Positions 27,794 to 37,772 of a stretch of 50,000 nucleotides of DNA are shown here, one piece after another. The translations under genes were made by a program, and so were the position numbers. Source of the DNA: Nemertoderma westbladi (Eukaryota; Xenacoelomorpha; Nemertodermatida; Nemertodermatidae); the NCBI GenBank assembly GCA_032718475.1, contig JAUCBJ010006889.1:1-50000 (forward strand). The letters run 5' to 3'. The notes beneath the pieces are model-generated. The model was not told the DNA's origin, ran no database searches, and was given only the letters and a program-made list of their open reading frames with translations. Each line of letters starts with the position of its first letter. The stretch's first letter is position 1.

Positions 27794-28246
27794 ATGGTAG
27801 AACTCAAACGGCTCGATTCCCCTATGATGTATCTTACCGCCGATCGACCGCTACCTGTTGTACCGAATAGCTTCGAACGGATGGAGGAATATTGTAAGCT
27901 GGAGAACGATCACCCGCGTTTCCCCTACAAGACGTATGTTTTTGGGTATTATTGCGATGAATGCCCAAGACCCAACCAACAAACGGAAAGACATAAACAT
28001 CCGCGGAGACGTTGCTTTAAACACGGTTTCACTCGCTATACTTACAGGAGTTTCGAGCGAAACTTGTTCAATGTATCACCTACGCTCGTTCGACTCAGAC
28101 GATCCTTAAATAAACCAATGATCAGAGTTTCGGAATACTCGATCAGAGCTCCTCATTCCCTAGTGAGACCTCAGACTCTTGATCCTATTAGTATGACGGA
28201 TCCTCCCGAGCTGTATTCACTGTTCAAAGATCTAGTGCTACCCTAA
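27794..28246 (+). CDS. Accessory ORF B, Cys/His-containing, unknown
   Basis: A 150-codon ATG-to-TAA frame right after ORF A and in phase with it. Near residues 50-80 it has YYCDEC, a basic stretch, then RRRCFKHGF, giving C-x2-C-x16-C-x2-H, a possible zinc site. The remainder is basic and Arg/Pro-rich with many Tyr and Phe. This suggests a nucleic-acid-binding or regulatory protein, but it is only inference. There is no membrane segment. The alternative frame at 27858-28109 is a shadow. Confidence 0.5.
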   Translation: MVELKRLDSPMMYLTADRPLPVVPNSFERMEEYCKLENDHPRFPYKTYVFGYYCDECPRPNQQTERHKHPRRRCFKHGFTRYTYRSFERNLFNVSPTLVRLRRSLNKPMIRVSEYSIRAPHSLVRPQTLDPISMTDPPELYSLFKDLVLP

Positions 28247-28470
28247 CAATTAATCGGTAACACTCCGACAGTGATTTCTAGCTAGCCGCCCATCTTACCT
28301 AGCCGGATTGTGACGCGGACACCTAATATCACTATCCAACCGTATGGTCGTCCCCGTTTAACGCGATACAACCCCTCATCAAGGTGAAGGAGAGCGTTGT
28401 ACGAAACGAGTTAAACGCTATTCTATAAAGATCAAAAAAGATACCTGCGTTTGTTCAGATAAACGTAAGT
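28247..28470 (+). other. Decayed coding-like stretch
   Basis: Short open pieces (IVTRTPNITIQPYGRPRL near 28306; CTKRVKRYSIKIKKDTCV near 28400) look protein-like and basic but are broken by stops in every frame. They could be remains of the link between ORF B and the next ORF, or exons. Confidence 0.25.
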
Positions 28471-28491
28471 TATAACAGTAAGTCCAATCGA

Positions 28492-28808
28492 TAAACGAAT
28501 TGGCCTTATCTCAATTCGATTGGGAAATCCAGAATCTCTAAGAAGTTATCGAACTTGGACGATCCTATTCTCTGCGAGAGTTTTTGGATGAACGTATCCA
28601 GCTACGAGCGGAGGAAAATCAGCTCGAGGAGAAGCATATCGAAACGGCAGATACCTCGACCACAATCCTACACCTTCTGATGCAATCATATTGCACCCTT
28701 CACCCAGGAGTTATGGCCCTCCTAGTAAAGTGGCTTCCCCCAAAGAGAAAAGGACTCTTGCTAGCCTCAAAAAACTGCGTAAACGCCGTCCGCGCAAGAA
28801 AGACTAAC
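28492..28808 (+). pseudogene. Accessory ORF C, basic C-terminus, broken
   Basis: One frame reads LALSQFDWEIQNL, an in-frame TAA near 28543, then EVIELGRSYSLREFLDERI and a Glu-rich helix. The neighbouring frame takes over near 28660 and ends KKLRKRRPRKKD-stop at about 28808, a strongly basic tail like a nuclear localisation signal. Taken together it looks like a small protein disrupted by one stop and one frameshift. Alternatively, the pieces are spliced. Family unknown. Confidence 0.35.
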
Positions 28809-28877
28809 TGTTTAGAGTATTTTTGTATATTAGAAATTGTGATTTTGTATATTTTATAGACTTAAATCCCATTTTCT

Positions 28878-28885
28878 GGGAGCGG
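28878..28885 (+). promoter_or_regulatory. Polypurine tract
   Basis: GGGAGCGG sits directly against the 3' LTR TG. It is short and has one C, but it is at the required place for plus-strand priming. Confidence 0.55.
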
Positions 28886-30080
28886 TGTAAAAGCTTTTGC
28901 TGAATTGTCCGGTTATTTTTCCTTATTTTTCCCGTAAAATACTCTGTAGTTGGTTTACCAGGCATAAAAAGGCCGTGTCCTTGCTGTACTGGTGTTTTAG
29001 CGGACATAAAAGCTATTTCTTCTGTATTTGTACTTTAGAGGACATAATCCGTAATTCCGTGACGTAAAAGCTCGATACTCTTGAAAACAGTGTCGCTACC
29101 ATGACGACGGCTAGCAGCTGATATTGCCACGTCGACGTTTCTTTGTTTCTTTGTTCTCTCGTTGTTCAGGTTGACCAATCAGAGCGTTTGTTGTCTCTGT
29201 GTTGGAGGTATATACAGAAACTCAGTAGTTCAGTGTTATGTTTTTTGCCCAGAGCCTAAGAACCGGCTTTTGGCACCTCCGTGTTTCAGTTTTTAGTCTT
29301 ACACTAGTAGGTTTAATTATAAGGACATATATCCTTTAACTGCTAACTGATCATACATACTGACTGCTGAAACATTGCAAACTCATAACAATCAGTGTTC
29401 AGTTGTTGTTTTATACTGCTATTTACTGTCAGTTCTTCATAATATGGTTGATGAATTATTATATTTGGAATAACGATAAATAACCCCGAAACCCAATATT
29501 CTTGATATACCGAAGGTAAGAGAGAAGGGTTACAGATAAACGATTGTGACTTATGTTAAAGTGGTTTGAAGTGAATCTAATGTTATTTGATAGACCCTAC
29601 ATGAGTCAGTCTGTGTTCCTTTTATATGTGACTAAAATCAGTGAAGATTAGCAGATTAGTGTGCAGTATTGTGCAGCATTGTGTATGAGTGAGTCTGTTA
29701 AAGAAGCAATTCCTAAAGAATGCGCCATATATGTGAATTATAATTGAGCCATATCGTTGTGAGTAGTTTAAGTCATAACTCTGTTTATATAGATAAAGCG
29801 CCACGTCCTAAAGGAACTGTTAATATTCCCGAAGGTGAATAATATTGTCAGAGATTATATAATACTGTCAGTCGAATAATACATTAGGCTTACATTGCAA
29901 TAAAATTAAACCGTCGAACCCAATCTCCCGGGAATATCCAGCGGGTGAATGATCGCGCACAGATTGGTTTCGACTAGTGTAGTGAATCAAATACTTGTCA
30001 TAGACTAAAAACCGATTTAATATCTAGAAGACATCTTAATTTGGTGGGTTAAACTGCCAAAAGGTCTGAAAGCGCGAACA
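28886..30080 (+). mobile_element. 3' LTR
   Basis: Same length and ends as the 5' LTR and followed by the ACAGC duplication. It carries the polyadenylation signal at 29899-29904 that would end the element's transcripts. The reading frames seen in it are the same non-genic frames found in the other LTR copies. Confidence 0.95.
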
Positions 30081-30085
30081 ACAGC
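30081..30085. repeat. 5-bp target site duplication, right copy
   Basis: ACAGC, identical to 12724-12728, marks the right edge of the BEL/Pao insertion. Confidence 0.9.
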
Positions 30086-30150
30086 AAAGCCTACAGCGCT
30101 AACTGGTACTGAATTGCTAGTATGGTAAAAGTCACCAAATTATGGAGTGT

Positions 30151-30360
30151 GCTAGTAGTATTGGTTACCCCTATTCTGCGACAGTTGGACCAACTTCACA
30201 CCTTAGGTGTTTTAAGTAGGTCATTAATTAATTAATTAATTGGTCGATAAACAATTAATTAATTGTTTAATCGATCGATTTGTATCAAATAATGTTGCCA
30301 AAGGCAATTTAATTTGATACAAATCAATCAGACAGGGGACGCGCGATGAATAGATAGTAG
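30151..30360 (-). repeat. Palindromic repeat element, first half
   Basis: Reverse complement of about 40740-40950. It contains (ATTA)n blocks and a strong hairpin: GATTTGTATCAAAT and ATTTGATACAAATC flank TTGCC-AAA-GGCAA. The element is interrupted at about 30360 by a LINE and resumes at about 33358. Confidence 0.75.
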
Positions 30361-31037
30361 GAATTGGAATTGGAATTTTTTATTTGACATTAAATCAGTT
30401 AAAAACAAGCACTAAAGATAGCATTAAAATATAACATATGAAGTGTAAGGAAAAGGTAAAGGCAACAAACCAATGTACAGTATGGTATTCAACATGTCCT
30501 AGAAAAAGTATTTTAACGGAAAACAGTACAAAACAAACATAGATAAATAAAATGACCTTCAATAAATTTTAAACACCATTTACAACATAATTATGGTAAG
30601 ACATTTCTATTTCAGGATTTAGGGCCAACAATACGAGATACGGACCGATACGAGATGAAAGGTGTAAGTGCAGCAACTATAAAAATTATTGAAATTTTAC
30701 CAAAAATTATTGTAATTATGATAAGGGATTTAGGACCATACGAAGACAGTGGATACGAGGTGCAAGGTATAAATAAAAGAAACAACAACAGAATAATTAT
30801 AAAAACGTTCGACACCAATAAAATCTATATTTTATGAACTGTATTTATTTCTATTGTCTTACTAAAAATATTATGTACTGTAGTTATTTATAATAAGTTT
30901 ACCGCGTTAAGTTAGAAATTATAAATACACAATGCATATATTATATATACTAAGACTTAATTACAGAATTGAGCAGTGATTTGTGTTAGCTTATCCAATT
31001 CCGCTAACATGAACCCACAAAGTAAGCCGTTGAGCAA

Positions 31038-31532
31038 TATTGGGAGCACGAGGTTGATTACCAATCAACCTCGTGTCAGCCCAGTAAACGGGGACAATAG
31101 GCCCCAAAGGAGACACACACAATAAGGGTTAGGGGCCAAACCCCTAACAGAGAGAGAACAACAGGGGCAACGGGAAACACACCAGGGAAGGTGAAAGGGC
31201 GAGAAGTGGGACATTAGCCAATGGGGGGACAGCATCGACTAGGTACAGTAATATGGCCAACTGTGCAGTACATATATTACCTGTTGGTGCTTCCCTATTC
31301 AGTTTAGTTTACTCAGTCAGATCAGTAGGGTGGAACGGGGACTTCTGTCACCGTCCGCTACCGCCATCATACTTATCTACCGGTAACCGTGTCATACTAT
31401 ACTGTGCTATATCAGACTATTATACCTTTATACATATTACCGAACATCAGAACTCTTTTACCTTTCACACACGGCGGGGACGCGTAGATAGAAAACCCAA
31501 CGGATAAACCGGGATCCGTAGATCCCGTCACA
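31038..31532 (+). mobile_element. Probable solo LTR related to 3651-4239
   Basis: Starts TATTGGGAGC with an immediate hairpin (CACGAGGTTGATT / AATCAACCTCGTG), contains ATTAGCCAAT (31213-31222) and a TCAGTCAGATCAGTAGG initiator-like stretch, and ends GATCCCGTCACA, the same landmarks in the same order as the LTR at 3651. No gag follows, and I see no clear flanking duplication, so the exact ends are uncertain. Confidence 0.5.
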
Positions 31533-31978
31533 ATTTGCCGTCGAGGATAACCCCATGAGACATCTCGTTTTCATGAGGGTCCTCACTATATCAGGAAATA
31601 TTAAAATCGATAAAGGTTCTATGAAGTTGATACATATAGTATTGTAGTATGTTACATATGTACATTATTGCAAATTTTAAGTCGAATTGCAATAATTTAG
31701 GAAGAACTAAATAATATAAAACACAATTAGGCGAATAAATATAAATATTACTAATAACCATGACTAATTAATATCCATTAAGTTAAAATATTCTGGGCAT
31801 AGGAGTTTCACTCATAACTTTTAGCAAGGAGTTTTCCTCCCTTCGGTTATCCCCTCCTCGTAAAATAAAATAAGAACATAAATAAAATAAAAACATAAAA
31901 TAAAATAAAAACGTACTGTATATACATGAAATAGGTATTATCTTAAAAACAATCTTAAAGCATAAGATGTCGTATCCT

Positions 31979-33357
31979 TTAGGCATATATAGAGTTTTCC
32001 TCCTCGATCAGTTTGTTAAGCAAGTATGATTTAACTTTGTGTTTAAAGGTCTCAATTGTTGGGGCGTTTTTTATGTCCGATGGCAACGCATTCCACAGAA
32101 CTGGTCCCTGATGAGCGAAAGATTCACAACCAACTGTTGTGCGGTGGAAGGGGACAACAGCCTGAGAAACCCCACTACGTAAACGAGCAGAGCTGTCCGA
32201 GAAGGTAACCAAGTCCTGCAGGTAGGCTGGGGATTGGTGGTTTCGAATACGAAACATATGTGTTAGTATTATTTGCTGAACACGTTCCCGTATTGGTAAC
32301 CAGTTTATTTCAACTAGATCCTCTATACCGATGTGGCTACGAGGTCGACGAGACAGACAATACCGTATGCATTTCCTCAATAACGCATCTGCCTGCCTTT
32401 TTAGTTGCGATGGGGCACTTATGTACCAGCAAGGGGAAGCAAAGTCAAGGTGAGGTTGAATCAAAGTATTGACAAGAGGCCGCCGGAGCGATTGAGGGAT
32501 AGATGCTGAGTTCCGATAGAGGAAGCGGAGTGTTGCATTTCCTTTACGAATAGCTTTACGAGCAGCCATTTCACCTGACAGTGATGGATCAAGAGGACAT
32601 CCAAGGAAGTTAACAGTTTTTCCTGCTGGGAGACTTTTACCTTGGTAGATTACATTAAAGTTGTCAACATCTGAAAGTCGCTGATGAGTTCCAAAAAGCA
32701 TAACCTCGAACTTTTCTGGGTGTATGCTTAAACGGTTGTTTATTGCCCATGTTGACACTTTCGATAGCTTATTTGCTAATGACTTAGCTATTTCTGCAGG
32801 ATTTGTGCCAGAAGTAAGTAGGTTAGTGTCATCAACATACTTTGGCGATGGGTCTGCTTGTGTATCGACAGTTTCTTCTCTAGGATTGGCTAGCATTACC
32901 TTGTTGCTAACTACCGCTGGTCCTATTGCTAGGTTTTGCTTGTTGCCCAAGGTCTTCTTGGAATTCGAAGGAGAATGGGTTGTGGCATCCAGTGTTTGGG
33001 TTAGAGAAGTACCTTCGATGGCGAGGTTAAAGTCGTTAATGTAGTCGAGAAACATTAGCACACCAAGAAGGGACCCTTGTGGAACACCTATATCAGTTGA
33101 TAATACCTGTGATTTAGAGTTTGCAATTTGGACAAATTGAGAGCGACCAGTCAAATGTGAGCGGAACCATAAAACAGTGGATTGTGAAAAGCCAATACAT
33201 TTCAGTTTATGAAGCAGAAGGTTATGGTCAACTGTATCAAAAGCACGCTGGAGATCTATGGCTACCATTCTGACGAGTTTACCAGAATCCATTGCATTCT
33301 TTATATAGTTATCTAGAAATAGCAGGGAGGTCTGGACAGAGTGTCCAGGCCTAGGTA
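31979..33357 (-). pseudogene. LINE reverse transcriptase, intact frame but truncated
   Basis: An open frame (about 458 codons of element sequence, plus unrelated codons upstream) encodes RT motifs GHSVQTSLLF, VAIDLQRAFDTVDHNLLL, GVPQGSLLGVLMFLDYINDF, the catalytic KYVDDTNLLTSG, thumb KTVNFLGCPLDPSLSG, and the C-terminal domain ending GPVLWNALPSDIKN and FKHKVKSYLLNKL. Two oddities: the catalytic box is YVDD instead of the usual YADD, and some 60 polar residues lie between YINDF and YVDD, where relatives normally have about 15-20. The N-terminal RT part and the endonuclease are lost, so it cannot act on its own. Confidence 0.85.
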
Positions 33358-33625
33358 CAGTAGATATCGTAGTAGTAGATATCGAGATCCAGTAGGTACA
33401 GTAGATAAAATATACAATACAATAGGTACCATACAGTACAATATACAGTACATTTGTATTATTTTTGTCGTACAATCGAATGATAGAATGAAATTAAAGA
33501 TGCGAGCGGGGCCCAAAACATAAATTACCATTTCAGGAAAATACGTGGGCCAGTTTGGCCCCGACTCAGATTACTCTGATTACTCTGATTGCCTTCTTTC
33601 ACATTGTACTTTATGAAGTGTGCGC
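33358..33625 (-). repeat. Palindromic repeat element, second half
   Basis: Reverse complement of about 40500-40740 (GAGCGGGGCCCAAAACATAA, GGGCCAGTTTGGCCCCGACTC, CCTTCTTTCACATTGTAC). Together with 30151-30360 it restores the arrangement of the unbroken copy, showing that the LINE inserted into it. Confidence 0.75.
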
Positions 33626-34136
33626 CTAACCGCACATAATTAAATAAGGCCCTGTTTTAATACATAAGTTATATACAGTTTATCTACAATTTATTTCATT
33701 TGTTTTTATTTACAACCCTAATTGTTCTATTGTATTATAATTTATGTTTTATTATAACAAGCTATATCCTGTTAATCTTTATTAATTTTATTTGTACTGA
33801 GGTTTTCGAGGGCGCTGTTTCCAACGGTCCTATTCTCAAAACGATCTAACCTACTGTATAATTAATTACTTAAGTCTGCGAGGTATATGTAATTAACAAA
33901 TCTCGTTTACCAGCTTTCCTTAAAAACTATGAAGCTATATTGCTTAAGAGTTCTGAGGGGCGAGCCATGAGGCGAGATGTTTGAGACTTTTTTAGATATA
34001 TTATTACTTAATTTTGACCCCCCAGTCGGTATCTATTACAATATAGGCTATATCTTTTTGCGGAGTCACAGAGTAGTCTGAAGTTCCGAGTCTGCTGCTA
34101 GAGGGTGAAATGTCTCAAAGTGAAAACCATACAGTA
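33626..34136. other. Spacer, no gene seen
   Basis: AT-rich sequence with no recognisable feature. The 17-bp word GGTTTTCGAGGGCGCTG at about 33803 is also present at 38212 in the piggyBac-type element. Confidence 0.4.
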
Positions 34137-34178
34137 GCTATGAATTGGTTGCTAGGCAATAATACTACATTTTGTATT
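34137..34178. repeat. 42-bp repeat flanking the (GTGA)n array, left
   Basis: AGCTATGAATTGGTTGCTAG and the following 22 bp recur at 35098-35139 with one change. The pair brackets the tetranucleotide array. Confidence 0.85.
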
Positions 34179-35072
34179 TGAGTGAGGGAGTGAGTGAGTG
34201 AGTGAGTGAGTGAGTGAGTGAGTGAGTGAGTGAGTGAGTGAGTGAGTGAGTGAGTGAGTGAGTGAGTGAGTGAGTGAGTGAGTGAGTGAGTGAGTGAGTG
34301 AGTGAGTGAGTGAGTGAGTGAGTGAGTGAGTGAGTGAGTGAGTGAGTGAGTGAGTGAGTGAGTGAGTGAGTGAGTGAGTGAGTGAGTGAGTGAGTGAGTG
34401 AGTGAGTGAGTGAGTGAGTGAGTGAGTGAGTGAGTGAGTGAGTGAGTGAGTGAGTGAGTGAGTGAGTGAGTGAGTGAGTGAGTGAGTGAGTGAGTGAGTG
34501 AGTGAGTGAGTGAGTGAGTGAGTGAGTGAGTGAGTGAGTGAGTGAGTGAGTGAGTGAGTGAGTGAGTGAGTGAGTGAGTGAGTGAGTGAGTGAGTGAGTG
34601 AGTGAGTGAGTGAGTGAGTGAGTGAGTGAGTGAGTGAGTGAGTGAGTGAGTGAGTGAGTGAGTGAGTGAGTGAGTGAGTGAGTGAGTGAGTGAGTGAGTG
34701 AGTGAGTGAGTGAGTGAGTGAGTGAGTGAGTGAGTGAGTGAGTGAGTGAGTGAGTGAGTGAGTGAGTGAGTGAGTGAGTGAGTGAGTGAGTGAGTGAGTG
34801 AGTGAGTGAGTGAGTGAGTGAGTGAGTGAGTGAGTGAGTGAGTGAGTGAGTGAGTGAGTGAGTGAGTGAGTGAGTGAGTGAGTGATTGAGTGAGTGAGTG
34901 AGTGAGTGAGTGAGGGAGTTAGGGAATGAGGGAGTAAGGGAGTGAGGGAGGGAGTGAGTGAGGGAGTAAGGGAGTGAGGGAATGAGGGAATGAGGGAGTG
35001 ATGGATTGAGGGAATGAGGGAGTGAGGGGGTGAGGTAGTGAGGGAGTGACGGAGTGAGGGAGTGAGTGAGTG
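34179..35072. repeat. (GTGA)n microsatellite
   Basis: From about 34182 to 34914 the sequence is almost perfect GTGA/GAGT repeat (about 180 copies, one GATT variant near 34884). It decays into GAGGGAGT/GAATGAGG variants up to about 35072. The minus-strand frame of Thr-His-Ser-Leu repeats is an artefact of the array. Confidence 0.97.
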
Positions 35073-35097
35073 AGGTGAAGTAATACATAACCCCCTT

Positions 35098-35139
35098 AGC
35101 TATGAATTGGTTACTAGGCAATAATACTACATTTTGTAT
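35098..35139. repeat. 42-bp repeat flanking the (GTGA)n array, right
   Basis: Second copy of the 34137-34178 sequence (GGTTACTAGG in place of GGTTGCTAGG). Confidence 0.85.
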
Positions 35140-35171
35140 AGTTAGGCCTATTGCTGACCGAACGAAAACTG

Positions 35172-35250
35172 ACCTGGTTCAAGCGAGGATCGAACCCACG
35201 ACCTACTGGAGATGTGAATTCAAAGCAACCACTACACCAATGTGGAACAG
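35172..35250 (-). repeat. tRNA-like short element
   Basis: On the minus strand TTGGTGTAGTGGTTGC is an A box and GTGGGTTCGATCC a B box, about 35 nt apart, the internal Pol III promoter of a tRNA. The acceptor and anticodon arms do not fold cleanly, so it is a tRNA-derived SINE head or tRNA relic, not a working tRNA gene. Confidence 0.5.
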
Positions 35251-35308
35251 TAACGTTCGAATTTGTTCGTTAACGTTCAAATTTGTAAGACTCTGATTTA
35301 AGACCTCA

Positions 35309-35815
35309 GCCACAGTCTCAGCCACAGCCTCAGCCTCAGCCACAGCCTCAGCCCCAGCCACAACCTCAGCCACAGCCACAGCCTCAGCCACAGCCACAGC
35401 CACAGCCTCAGCCACAGCCACAGCCTCAGCCACAACCTCAGCCACAGCCTCAGCCAAAGCCTCAGCCACAGCCACAGCCTCAGCCACAACCTCAGCCACA
35501 GCCTCAGCCACAGCCTCAGCCACAGCCTCATCCACAGCCTCAACCACAGCCTCAGCCTCAGCCACAGCCTCAGCCATAGCCTCAGCCCCAGCCACAACCT
35601 CAGCCACAGCCACAGCCTTAGCCTCAGCCACAGTCACAGCCTCAGCCTCACCACAGCCACAGTCACAGCCACAGCCACAGCCACAGCCACAGCCACAGCC
35701 ACAGCCACAGCCACAGCCACAGCCACAGCCACAGCCTCAGCCACGGCCACAGCCACTGCCACAGCCACAGCCTCACCCTCAGCCTCAGCCTCACCCTCAG
35801 CCACTTCTCCAGCAG
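35309..35815. repeat. (CAGCCW)n microsatellite
   Basis: Mixed CAGCCA and CAGCCT hexamers with a few CAACCT and CATCCA variants; 35650-35735 is nearly pure CAGCCA. Frames reading AEAVAEAV or LRLWLRLW on the minus strand are artefacts. Confidence 0.95.
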
Positions 35816-36078
35816 ACCACTTCTCCCCACAGGAGAATATTTGTTTATCTGTTGTCAAAATGTTTAACTAATTTGATGTTTTGGTTACCCATTCATTATG
35901 CATTTAAAATAGGATCAAGTTGACTTTATTTGACTAATTAAACATATTATTATGAAATTATTACATAATTAATACGACTAAATATAATAAATATTTCAAA
36001 CAATCAGTTATAATTAATGTCTCGCATTAACTGTACGACTGTTCATACGCCTAGGTCGATATACAACAGTTGCTGGAG

Positions 36079-37539
36079 CAGTGCCGGATTAACCTTAAGG
36101 CATATATGGCACGTGCCTTAGGGCCAGACGAAAATACAGGCCATTTTTTCTCAGCGAGTCATTCCTGTGAAAAAAATTACTTTTATCTGAAAAGTCCACA
36201 TTTTTTCTTACTAAAATTTCTAGAAAACAGAACAAAAGTGCATCTTTCGACTACTTCATATCACTAGATTTGTGGTAGAAATTGCAAAATTGTAGCTCAA
36301 TCGACCGACAGCTGCTTGTGTTATTAGTTCGAGACCTGATGGCAGGGAAATTATAAAACATGGGCATAAAACTTTAAAGTGCTAATTATGAACAATGGAT
36401 AATTTCATTTCATTTATTTGTGGGGAATTATTTGTAGTTATGTACTTAAATTTTCTAGAACAACCAAATAATGACGTGGTGACATACTCGAAACACTGTA
36501 CATAGTAAATGTATGGCGATGAGATATGGTAGTGCGAAATTAATTTTTTTCACCGGAAACGAGTTTTCTAAATATAGGCCCTAATAGATAAAAAAAAAGG
36601 ATAAATTAGTTGTAGATAAAATACTTGTTGATAAAAAAAAAACGTGTCAGAAATAACTTCTTGTCACTACTGTAATTTAATTTAACCGAAATTCAGAAGT
36701 TCTACCCTCGTGTATTGCATTTTGCATTCGATGGCATTTTAGGTGCCATTCCTGCAAAACCTAAAACTCTCGGACAGCTTAATTGAATTTAAGTAAATTA
36801 AAATTAGTGACAAAAACTGCTTTTTTCCGAGACTGTTCTCTTATCGAAGAACATTACTTTCTCAGCAAGTCCAAATATAGATCAGAAATATTATATCTTT
36901 GCACTAAGCCCACACTTTTGGTGTGTTAAATTTCTCAGCAAGTCCAGTAAAGATAAGTACCCTGCGAAACCTACCCTACAGCAAATAAATAACACATTCG
37001 ATCCAATCAAAATTGCTAAATACCTACAGTGACCAGTCAGCTTTAAGGGGGCTCACTATTACCCCTACAGAAATGAAATTTTCGAAAATTTACACAATTT
37101 ATTTGCTGTTTGAAAGAAGGGCTTTCATAAAAGGTAATATCGGTTTTCAACATTGAATTATTTTTTGACCTCAAAACTGCTCTTTTCAACAACATAATTT
37201 TATTTTTTACTCAATTTCCATTAAACATATACCAAAATGTTTAGCATCTTTAGGGCTACAATCGTGAATATTGGTTTGTAAAACATGGCCATTTGGATAT
37301 TCTAGTACCGATTTTGTAACTGCTACACTTTGTCTATCACAAAATAGTACTTAGTACTTATTTGCACGCAGTCATCCAACGAAAATACTTTATATTTCCT
37401 TCGCAACATGTTCACAATTTCAGTTGTTTTTAGCAGCTTTTTCTTTTGAAAGGGTTTGCGGAAAAATATAAATTTTCGGGCCATTTTTGGAAATTACTAA
37501 AATGTGCCTTAGGGCCACCAGAGGCTTAATCCGGCACTG
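36079..37539. mobile_element. hAT-type non-autonomous DNA transposon
   Basis: Ends are CAGTGCCGGATTAA and its reverse complement TTAATCCGGCACTG. Further in, GTGCCTTAGGGCCA on the left matches TGTGCCTTAGGGCCAC read directly on the right. The 8-bp target duplication TGCTGGAG is perfect (36071-36078 and 37540-37547). CAG-type ends with an 8-bp duplication identify the hAT superfamily. The 1461-bp interior has no transposase frame, so it depends on a transposase made elsewhere. Confidence 0.85.
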
Positions 37540-37559
37540 TGCTGGAGATATAACTTTTC

Positions 37560-37768
37560 CATTCCCTACTCTGATTTTCTGTCAATTTTCATTTTCATTG
37601 TCATTCTCATCTGATTCTTCCTCACTGCCGTCGCTACTCTCCTCTGCTTCTTCTCCACTACCATCATTACTCTCATCCGATTCATCCTCATCACTCTCGA
37701 ATGTTTCTGCATTTCATTCAATTGTCTAATTATTTTCTGAAGTTTATTTTTATTTCCTAATACATGTC
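37560..37768 (-). pseudogene. Acidic protein relic, C-terminal part
   Basis: On the minus strand the sequence continues the frame broken at the TTAA of the piggyBac-type insertion (HVLGNKNKLQKIIRQLNEM). After one frameshift it becomes a Glu/Asp/Ser-rich tail (ETFESDEDESDESND onward) ending in a stop near 37590. It is the second half of the gene-like sequence at 39330-39759. Confidence 0.55.
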
Positions 37769-37772
37769 TTAA

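Larger units (their letters stand above)
12729..30080 (+). mobile_element. Complete BEL/Pao LTR retrotransposon, 17.35 kb
   Basis: Two 1195-bp LTRs (TG...CA) flank an internal region with gag and pol in BEL/Pao order (zinc knuckles, protease, RT, RNase H, integrase) and a 5-bp target duplication. The LTRs differ at about three positions by eye, so insertion is recent. At 17.35 kb it is far longer than the usual 5-10 kb of the group. The excess is a 4.1-kb stretch before gag that includes a separate ORF, and 3.2 kb after pol with accessory ORFs. gag and pol are long and open, so the copy may be functional or very recently so. Confidence 0.95.
30361..33357 (-). mobile_element. 5'-truncated LINE (CR1/L2-like) with long 3' region
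   Basis: On the minus strand the order is reverse transcriptase (33357 to 31979), an AT-rich 3' untranslated region, and a short tandem tail (rc of GAATTGGAATTGGAATTTT) at 30361-30379, as in L2/CR1 elements. The endonuclease part is missing, cut at the point where the split repeat resumes. A probable solo LTR (31038-31532) and a ~118-bp imperfect duplication (about 30612 and 30727) lie in the 3' region. Confidence 0.75.

Noticed and set aside
27287-28246. Envelope gene of a BEL-type retrovirus-like element
   Set aside because: No signal peptide, no transmembrane segment, no fusion peptide or Cys-rich ectodomain; only the position suggests env.
34165-35121. 318-codon minus-strand frame of Thr-His-Ser-Leu repeats
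   Set aside because: It is the (GTGA)n microsatellite read as codons; a tetranucleotide array without stops is open in all frames.
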